Part shown: positions 8,205 through 13,243 of the stretch, piece by piece | Numbering within the stretch: the stretch's first letter is position 1 | Layout of the letters: each line of letters opens with the position of its first letter | DNA from: Saccoglossus kowalevskii | Taxonomy: Eukaryota; Hemichordata; Enteropneusta; Harrimaniidae | Assembly: GCF_000003605.2 (NCBI RefSeq) | Contig: NW_003105625.1 | Span: 31,186 to 44,428, forward strand | Length of the DNA: 13,243 nt | Direction of reading: 5' to 3' | The notes under the pieces: generated by a model | What the model saw: the letters and a program-made list of their open reading frames with translations, nothing else | Database searches by the model: none | Told to the model about the DNA's origin: nothing | Program-made: the position numbers and the translations under genes

Positions 8205-8300
8205 CGTTAGCGCCCATGCCCGGTCAAGTGCCCACCCCCAACTTTTGGGCACTTTTTATTATCAGGGTCACATTGGGCAAAGCGCCCACCCCTTCAGAAT
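8205..8300. repeat. cluster of GCCCA/TGGGC inverted repeats
   Basis: Within about 95 bases, GCCCA occurs in AGCGCCCATG, AGTGCCCACC and AGCGCCCACC, and TGGGC occurs in TTTGGGCAC and ATTGGGCAA. GTGCCCA at 8228-8234 pairs perfectly with TGGGCAC at 8246-8252 (7 bp). A second pairing, TGGGC with GCCCA, lies at about 8273-8287. The first hairpin is followed by a T-run. Protein-coding function is unlikely. It looks like a structured repeat relic. Confidence 0.5.
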
Positions 8301-8487
8301 GCCACTAATTTTAAAACTTCGTTTACTGGTAATCGTTTTTATATGATATGAATATTGACCGCCGTGAATATGTTGTGAATTCATAGACTACAGTGACGTA
8401 AACTATGCTTCGACCTGACCTGATAAATATTTCATGTCATATTCTGTTTACGGCTTCTCAATCAACAATTGCTAGTTACCAGTTTTT

Positions 8488-8518
8488 AGCTCCGCTGTCG
8501 ACTTTGTCGAGCGGAGCT
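8488..8518. repeat. perfect 9-bp stem hairpin AGCTCCGCT/AGCGGAGCT
   Basis: The arms at 8488-8496 and 8510-8518 are exact reverse complements, with a 13-base interval that itself contains CGAC and GTCG able to pair inside the stem. The structure is GC-rich in an AT-rich setting. It sits immediately upstream of the 156-bp tandem repeat and may belong to the same dispersed repeat unit. Confidence 0.7.
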
Positions 8519-8564
8519 TATCATATGAGTGATTGTCCATCGTCGTCCGTTGTGTCAATGATTT

Positions 8565-8955
8565 ACTTTTTCGACTACTTCTTGAAAACTAAAAGCCTGA
8601 ATGATTTGATACTTAGTGTATATGCACCTTAGGTAGACCTCTTTTAGATTTGTTCATTTCATGATGATATCTTCAATTCTCTGATTTTGGTGAATATTTT
8701 TGTAATTTTTGGTGAAAAGTTATATCTTCGACATCTTTTAAAAAAACGCAAGTCTAAGTGCTTTGACATTATACATATAAGTACTACATTGTACCTTTCT
8801 CAGATTTGTTCATTTCATGATGAAATCTTCAATTCTCTAAGTTTGGTGAATATTTTTGTAATTTTTCGCGAAAAGTAATATTTTTGAATTTTTCGTGAAA
8901 GTTTGTTTAGATACTATACATATTATTTATTTTCTAATTATATCTTCTGTTCTTT
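8565..8955 (+). repeat. 156-bp tandem repeat, about 2.5 copies
   Basis: AGATTTGTTCATTTCATGAT starts at 8646 and again at 8802, 156 bases apart, and the following 84 bases differ at about eight positions. A more diverged unit precedes them (TTTCGACTACTT near 8570 aligns with CTTCGACATCTT near 8727) and a partial one follows (from about 8958). The period is a multiple of three, so the plus frame at 8687-8878 repeats the peptide LVNIFVIF.EK. That frame is no longer than chance, and a coding role is not implied. The upstream TCCATCGTCGTCCGTTGTGT is of a kind I associate with dispersed repeats in aquatic invertebrates, from memory only. Confidence 0.75.
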
Positions 8956-9150
8956 AATTGCAATGTGCGGGGCTATCTCAGCCGAAATGCCGTTTATTGG
9001 CCGAAATCAATTCCAACAGATCGTACTTCGACATCAATATTTCATTTCTGCATTGTGTTACCGGAAAGGCCGAAGAATTGCGTTGGTACAACACAACATT
9101 ATGATTGGTTAATATCAGACTTGACCCATTAGATCATAGGACGTTGTAGC

Positions 9151-9315
9151 ATGTCAAATCATCATGGCGGAAAGTGTTTCTCATCGAGAGTTTGCGTACG
9201 ATCCAACACTTTCGACAGTGGAGATAATGATAAAGATTTTGACTTTGACGACTGTGTTCCAACATTTGGGTGGTACGTAATTAATATTGTAATAAAATGT
9301 GCGTATATTTTGTGA
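9151..9315 (+). other. possible 5' exon with overlapping frames and an acidic stretch
   Basis: Frame 1 starts at ATG 9164 in the context ATCATGGCGG, a good start context that also matches a YY1 site. It gives MAESVSHREFAYDP and ends at TAA 9278-9280 (38 codons). Frame 2 starts at ATG 9151 and runs 54 codons to 9315. From 9217 it reads SGDNDKDFDFDDCVPTFGWY, a strongly acidic run. The two halves look like one ancestral protein start (Met-Ala-Glu-Ser... followed by Asp-rich sequence) separated by a frameshift near 9210. A donor-like G|GTACGT lies at 9273. An inverted CCAAT at 9104 lies 60 bases upstream. A decayed first exon or a transposase N-terminus are both possible. I do not recognise the family. 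Confidence 0.3.
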
Positions 9316-9610
9316 TCATTTCTGTTTCTTCATTGTGAAAGTCAATGACGATGTAACCGTAATTCGTAATATCACCTCAATCTGTCACATGGTGAAGTTA
9401 AATTTTCATTTGCTCTCTTTTCCAAATGGAGGTTCTCGGGTAAACGCGCCTACCCCTAAAAACATGATTTTCTGAGTTGAGGACTCTAACCGGCCCAGAA
9501 CGATATGTTATTAAGTAATGTGAAATATATAAAATAAAATATTGCATATATAAGTGTTTTTATATTATGGGAGAGTGGGTATGAGTGGTGTGTGGTAGAT
9601 GGATTTTTGC
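9316..9610. other. short intergenic-type stretch, nothing firm
   Basis: GTTAAATTTTCATTTGCTCT near 9397 loosely resembles the left arm of the fold-back family (GTTAAATTTATATTCTGCTA near 5611). Around 9429-9450 there is a small inverted pair GGGTA/TACCC. Neither is enough for a call. Confidence 0.4.
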
Positions 9611-9644
9611 ATGGCGGACGCCTGCTCGATGTGATAAAATATAT

Positions 9645-9825
9645 AACACATGGTCATTCGGGCAATATCACAATTTGCTGTCTTCCCTCATGCTGTTGAT
9701 CAAGACCATAATAATGATGATGCCCTTGCCTTCGGCTCTGGCATCATCAATATTATAGTAAGGTCATGAACACCATTCATTTGGGCAGGCAACAAACCGT
9801 GATATTACCCTCACAAACATGTGTT
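9645..9825. mobile_element. long imperfect palindrome (fold-back MITE-like element)
   Basis: The left arm 9645-9724 and the reverse complement of the right arm 9740-9825 align along their whole length. Shared blocks, in order from the outside, are AACACATG, GGG.AATATCAC, TTTG.TG, TTCA/ATCA.GACC, ATAAT and GATGATGCC. The 15-base loop at 9725-9739 is GC-rich (CTTGCCTTCGGCTCT). Weak symmetry may extend to about 9611 and 9861, where GGACGCC faces GGGCGCT. There is no coding capacity. The structure fits a non-autonomous fold-back transposon, and target-site duplications are not clear. Confidence 0.7.
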
Positions 9826-9861
9826 CTTATTTAAATAGTGATGTTTATAGCGCCCCCACTC

Positions 9862-10000
9862 AACACGAAATTCGAGTACATACATGTATGTCAATGGAAC
9901 ACTGGAGGTCGACCCTTTGATGTTCAGCCTAAGGTAGGATTTGAACTCGGGTCTACCGATCATGAGTCTGATGCGACAACCACTATGCTACCAGTGACCA
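9862..10000 (-). mobile_element. tRNA-derived SINE, head at 10000 reading leftward
   Basis: On the minus strand, TGGTAGCATAGTGG contains a good A box (TAGCATAGTGG, 9990-9980) and GTTCAAATCC is a B box (9946-9937), 33 bases apart. The stretch between includes ACTCATGA in the position of an anticodon loop. The acceptor stem does not pair and GTAG/CTAC is all that remains of an outer T-arm pairing, so it is not a tRNA gene. The SINE body would continue to lower coordinates and meets the palindromic element near 9861. A perfect 14-bp palindrome ACATACATGTATGT lies at 9878-9891 in that body. Of the three SINE heads in this window, this is the clearest. Confidence 0.65.
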
Positions 10001-10094
10001 TGTTTTTTTAGAAAATATTAATTGAAAAAGTTTGATGAAATTAACACTCAAATATTTTCTCGTGATTACAGTCGCATCTATTCTTTTGATTGTG

Positions 10095-10400
10095 TAGAAG
10101 CTCCAATAGAAGCTGCTTTATTAATTTAGCCTAATAATCAATAAGTTTTTAATTCACAGATTTTTTGGTAAAAAACCTAAAGATATAATCAGCGAAAATT
10201 AAAATTTAGTGGGAAATTTATAGTAACTTCTATCAACTACCGTAGAATCCGCATTCCTAATAGAGGTCACACCCCTTTTTTTGATTAATTGAGAACGAGG
10301 AATTAAAAATACATCATTTCTCACATGTGTAGATGCTCTAATAGGACCGCGTCCTCTCTGTTGCATTGTACCATTTTAATAGAAGCCACGGTTTCTAATA
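10095..10400 (+). repeat. reiterated TAATAGAAGC-like units
   Basis: Five variants of (C/T)TAATAGAAGC occur in about 300 bases: CCAATAGAAGCTGC near 10103, CCTAATAGAGGTCAC near 10256, TCTAATAGGACCGC near 10336, TTTAATAGAAGCCAC near 10375 and TCTAATACAGA near 10395. TGTAGAAGCTCC and TGTAGATGCTCT precede two of them. Spacing is irregular, so this is a clustered short motif rather than a clean tandem array. I recall similar TCTAATAGA-type reiterations as features of some invertebrate repeats, without a family name. No frame is open. Confidence 0.45.
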
Positions 10401-10419
10401 CAGATTTTACAGTCACTGT

Positions 10420-10556
10420 TTGGCATAGAGTTATGTATGTTTTTGAACATCAATATGATACAATATGTATGTACATAAGGTGAACTGTTGTAACTTTGTG
10501 ACAATAAATTATTATTATTATTATTATCATTATTATTATTATTATTATTATTATTT
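10420..10556 (+). mobile_element. possible LINE 3' end with (ATT)n tail
   Basis: TGTAACTTTGTGACAATAAA is followed directly by (ATT)n from 10508 to 10556, with one interruption (ATC). Many non-LTR retrotransposons of the CR1, L2 and RTE groups end in a polyadenylation-like AATAAA and a short tandem repeat. No reverse transcriptase remnant is visible upstream, so only the 3' end would be present. The microsatellite itself is certain. The LINE interpretation is inference. Confidence 0.35.
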
Positions 10557-11030
10557 GTTATACATGTATTAAATTAATTGTTTTTTACATTTTATTAATA
10601 TCTGTCTGAAGGCCCTCGTATTACAATAACGTGCCTCTGCCTGCAACCATCACATTTTATCTGAGGTCGAAATTTGCATCGCAAGAATAAAATAACACCA
10701 TTGTACTTGCACAATACACTTCTTTATAGGGATCAACTATTTGGAATAATGGGGCTGGCTGGAAGAGTGTTACATATTTGCATTATCTGTACATTTTTAT
10801 TCATTTTTATTCATTTTTAAGCGGTCAGCAGGTTTTCACTGCAATACCTTGTATATATAATTTATCAGTGTTTCTAGCGTGAATTATTTTTTAACGTCTT
10901 TTATAGTCTGGCTAAATCCCATGATTTCAAATATTCACCATTTTAACAAATATCCGTCAAATCTTATTTGATTTCAGAAAGCGAAACCTAGTTCACCTCA
11001 TCTATGTCACGGTCATTATTCAAATATTGG
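10557..11030. other. AT-rich stretch with a short 10-bp tandem repeat
   Basis: CATTTTTATT is repeated about 2.8 times at 10792-10819. The rest is mixed AT-rich sequence with no open frame of note, RNA gene or element end that I can support. Confidence 0.55.
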
Positions 11031-11053
11031 GGTCACTTCAATTCTCTCTGAGC

Positions 11054-11475
11054 CAAGTGAGGTCAAGTTTATATTCTATTGTCATCAGTTAATCACCACT
11101 TTTCAACAATTGTAAGTACGATATATGTTTAGCTTCCTCTTCTCAATTCAGAACATCACATTGGGTTTGGACATACCGGTACGTTTATTGTTTATACCAC
11201 CCGGTACGCTCGTATTGGAAATGGTACATGTACGTTTGTTTATTTTTCTAAATCGGGCCGATTTAAACAAATCTAGATTTAAAAATAAAATCGTGCAGTT
11301 TTCCCATCAAAATCAAATACTAAAGATCCCACTACAACATCGAGAAATCACTGTGTTACCTTTACCATTGAGTCGCTGAACTATCATTACCATATTTAAA
11401 TGAGCCGTGGTAATTCGAACATGTTGGCACTATCCTAAATTTTGATTGGTTAATTAGCGACTTGACTTATCAGGT
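11054..11475. mobile_element. fold-back element, best copy (copy C)
   Basis: The arms are diverged inverted repeats about a centre near 11257. Symmetric landmarks are CTCAAT (11142-11147) with ATTGAG (11367-11372), both 115 bases from the centre, ATCACCAC (11092-11099) with GTGGTAAT (11407-11414), and GTTTAGC (11127-11133) with GCTGAAC (11375-11381). Terminal sequences share TCAAGT and TTAA. The centre is a perfect 17-bp palindrome. Copies A (5590-5690) and B (8390-9140) repeat the arm landmarks in the same order. The 84-codon plus frame at 11125-11379 crosses the centre and is not credible as a gene. A MITE or fold-back transposon is the likely class, and termini and target duplication are uncertain. 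Confidence 0.6.
11249..11280. repeat. two adjacent perfect palindromes at the centre of copy C
   Basis: TAAATCGGGCCGATTTA (11249-11265) is a perfect 17-bp palindrome about a central G. AAATCTAGATTT (11269-11280) is a perfect 12-bp palindrome three bases later. Both begin with AAATC, suggesting that one derives from the other by duplication. Comparison of the arms shows a small offset here, with the right arm holding an extra unit of about 16 bases. Confidence 0.8.
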
Positions 11476-11769
11476 CAATATACACAGTTTCAAGTCTCTT
11501 GTGCGGATACCGTATAGAATCAAGCGTTTATATGTGACCAAAATCATTCGTTTTCGGTGCAACTAAATTGAATTTTACCTGCATTTCATAACAAGATTGA
11601 TTGTACTGTAATTATTTGCTACTAAGCAATGCATCTGTATTTGTTTTTATTCAAAACTTCTTCATGATACCTATTTTAGAATCAAATTAAGACATTTCAC
11701 TCATCTCTGACAGCTAAATTTGTATGACACCTATTCAAGAGATTATACAATATATTATTTTTTGCCAGC

Positions 11770-11917
11770 CACAAAAGATAAACTTGATCGATGCAGACGG
11801 CCAGCTCGTGCATTTTTATCGACACATGGCAGCACGCAAATCGAGATAAATTTCACAGAATACATCATTACTGTACTGATCGACTGCAACGTTTCTCAGC
11901 CAAGTCGAGTCTCGTAG
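11770..11917 (+). other. possible exon, unidentified
   Basis: The tract ATATTATTTTTTGCCAG (AG at 11768-11769) is a good acceptor. The following 148 bases are less AT-rich than the flanks and open in two frames. One runs to a stop after 11917 and reads TKDKLDRCRRPARAFLSTHG, with more sequence to the stop. The other reads KINLIDADGQLVHFYRHMAARKSR and stops near 11848. Neither has a recognised domain. If it is real it would be a terminal exon, since no donor is evident before the stop. Confidence 0.18.
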
Positions 11918-11984
11918 TGATTGGTTTGATATTTGATTAGAACTTATGGCCTGGCAAACAGCATGTGCATTTGACCAGTAAAAA

Positions 11985-12180
11985 CACATTTAAAAGCAAG
12001 GGAACATTTACAGACATTTTGGACATTTAGTTTGTAACGAATCAAAGTGAATTCAGACCAATTTTAACACATAGCCAGGGTAATGAAATTAAATAGTACC
12101 CACCTAAAAATAAACAAGGGTAGAAGATTGGACAGTCAGTTTCGTAATGGAGCAAAGTGAATTCAGACTTGCTGTTTAAC
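11985..12180 (+). repeat. local direct duplication, period about 110 bp
   Basis: CAAAGTGAATTCAGAC occurs exactly at 12043-12058 and 12153-12168. Upstream, TTGGACA and AGTTT and GTAA occur in the same order in both copies, and CAAGGG and TTTAAC flank them. The copies are about 110 bases apart and diverged outside the core. This is an old tandem duplication with no open frame and no terminal structure. Confidence 0.6.
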
Positions 12181-12805
12181 GTTCTTATCTTTTAATTTAT
12201 TTTGGCATTTGATCACTTCAAGTTTTTTGTATGATTTATTCTTTTGAAAAATGCTATTGCTTCAACCTTTATGTACGGCGTCTCAAGTTTGAGTGGTTTA
12301 ATTTGTAAGCTATGTAATCTCCAATTTTTCTGATTTATTTCTAGGGTAGCAATATCTTGTTTTTGTGTGTTAACCAAAGTAAATTTATCTTTTTGCATAA
12401 GTTAGAGATGATGCAGAACGTTTCAAATAATCTCCTCTGCTGTAAGAAGATTTAAAAGATGTATATAGTATAAGGTTCATTGTGATAATTTTTAGCGCTA
12501 CACGCTTGTTATGCAAATTGTAATCAAGCTGATTTTTTTTTAGCTGATAGCATAATTTCAGTGACCAATGCAGAAAAGCCAAGTAACATTCTGGAGTCGA
12601 TTAAAAGTCTAAATCATGAAGTTTATACAGGTCGAGGCTCTTTGTTGTATTGCCGTGCAATCACGATATATTCGGTAGCTGTTCCACTCTTTGTTTGATT
12701 ATCTAGTACGCAATAAACAGTCTAAAACTGTAGAACATGAAATAACAGTTAACACTTTAAAATCATGGGCTAGTGCATTTTTTATTCGCACTGTCTTTTC
12801 TGATC
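12181..12805. other. AT-rich stretch, nothing identified
   Basis: Two overlapping-end minus frames of 61 and 65 codons (12398-12213 and 12582-12385) are lysine- and leucine-rich, as expected of AT-rich random sequence, and match nothing I know. No splice-bounded segment, RNA gene or repeat is convincing. Confidence 0.55.
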
Positions 12806-12810
12806 ATACT

Positions 12811-12816
12811 TATTAT

Positions 12817-12846
<30 letters not shown>
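12811..12846. repeat. compound (TA)n(TATG)n microsatellite
   Basis: A TTA-rich start leads into an uninterrupted TA run and then three TATG-type units. It falls within a 61-codon plus frame (12691-12876) whose repeated Tyr-Ile run is simply translation of the microsatellite. Confidence 0.85.
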
Positions 12847-12847
<1 letters not shown>

Positions 12848-13243
12848 GTTCTATTTTTATAGAAGAACCTTCCTAAATAAAAAAAAATCTAAAATTTAAA
12901 AACATAAGAGGTAGTCACTAAACCATGTACTTTCACACTCAAGCAAGAGAATAGACATGTTGGTGAACTAGCCTTGCACTGTGAGTGTTTTATTGTTTAC
13001 ACTCCAGTTTTTTCACAAATAAAAAAAATAAAAAAAAAGAACTGCAGACCACACTTCTTTATATTTTTTTAGTGGGCAAGCCATGTTTCCACATACAAAA
13101 ATACACATAATATTTCTTTTTAATTTATTTTATTTAAAAAAAAATTATTAGAAGCATAACAATACAACGACTAGATTTGGTGTCACAGTTTACTCCCAAT
13201 TCATACTGGAATATTGCCAGCAATAATTAATAAAGCTTGTTCA
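12847..13243. other. AT-rich stretch with A and T runs
   Basis: Several A runs of eight or more (near 12880, 13021 and 13136) and T-rich segments. No gene, RNA or element end is supported. Confidence 0.6.

Larger units (their letters stand above)
8390..9140 (+). mobile_element. fold-back family copy B, interrupted by a 156-bp tandem repeat
   Basis: The right end matches the right arm of the element at 11054-11475. GATTGGTTAAT (9103-9113 against 11444-11454) and GACTTGAC (9118-9125 against 11459-11466) have identical spacing of 15 bases. TGTGTTACC (9054-9062 against 11352-11360) lies inward in the same order, and similarity can be followed to about 8963. The left end is weaker: ATATTCTGTT near 8439 and CAACAATTG at 8463-8471 match the left arm of the other copy. 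The middle is replaced by a strong hairpin and the 156-bp tandem repeat. Exact termini and target-site duplication are not clear. Confidence 0.45.

Noticed and set aside
8687-8878. Repeat-containing protein gene
   Set aside because: The repeated peptide follows from a 156-bp DNA repeat whose period happens to be a multiple of three. There is no splice or start evidence and composition is AT-driven.
11125-11379. 84-codon plus-strand ORF as a gene
   Set aside because: It crosses the centre of an imperfect palindrome, so its frame is a by-product of the inverted repeat arms.
12691-12876. 61-codon ORF with Tyr-Ile repeats
   Set aside because: The repetitive part is translation of the (TA)n(TATG)n microsatellite.
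1-13243. Bacterial, phage or CRISPR content
   Set aside because: There are no packed ORFs, ribosome-binding sites, regularly spaced short repeats or operon structure, and the Pol III SINE heads and spliceosomal sites indicate an animal genome.

Overview
This window looks like AT-rich nuclear DNA from an animal, most likely an aquatic invertebrate. I cannot name the phylum safely. The evidence is long gene-poor AT-rich stretches, microsatellites, Pol III-type tRNA-derived SINE heads, fold-back elements, spliceosome-type GTAAG donors and polypyrimidine-AG acceptors, and no bacterial gene packing, ribosome-binding sites or operons. At about one third GC, open frames of 90-odd codons are expected by chance in 13 kb. 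No ORF here exceeds that (maximum 94 codons), so none can be called a gene on length alone. There is no complete gene I can support.

Layout. 1-655 is featureless AT-rich DNA. 660-864 holds a promoter-like cluster (ETS site, inverted CCAAT boxes) followed by an acceptor-donor bounded segment. 866-1720 is featureless. 1722-1925 is a GC-richer patch with a YY1-like site. 1926-3600 is AT-rich with a (TATCC)n array. At 3600 a strong acceptor is followed by eight codons reading VTGAAGQI, a Rossmann nucleotide-binding motif of the malate dehydrogenase or epimerase type, after which similarity stops. 3640-5000 is non-coding with some dispersed repeats. 5021-5460 carries two tRNA-like Pol III promoter heads. 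5590-5690 is one arm of a dispersed fold-back family, followed by an exon-like segment to about 5946. 6030-7735 is mostly AT-rich.

7740-8160 looks like a promoter (perfect CRE, CCAAT) with a short first exon and a GC-rich, arginine-rich open region. 8205-8300 is a cluster of GCCCA/TGGGC inverted repeats. 8390-9140 is a second fold-back copy carrying a 156-bp tandem repeat. 9151-9315 is an exon-like segment with an acidic stretch. 9645-9825 is a long imperfect palindrome, and 9862-10000 is a tRNA-derived SINE on the minus strand. 10095-10400 has reiterated TAATAGAAGC-like units. 10420-10556 may be a LINE 3' tail with an (ATT)n run. 11054-11475 is the best fold-back copy, with symmetric arms around a 17-bp perfect palindrome. 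11752-11917 is another weak exon candidate. 11985-12180 is a local duplication, and the rest is AT-rich with a (TA)n/(TATG)n microsatellite.

Overall this is best read as intergenic or intronic DNA shaped by non-autonomous mobile elements, with a few short segments that may be first exons or exon relics. The exon calls are inference from splice-site shape and local composition. The repeat calls rest on sequence comparisons within the window and are firmer.
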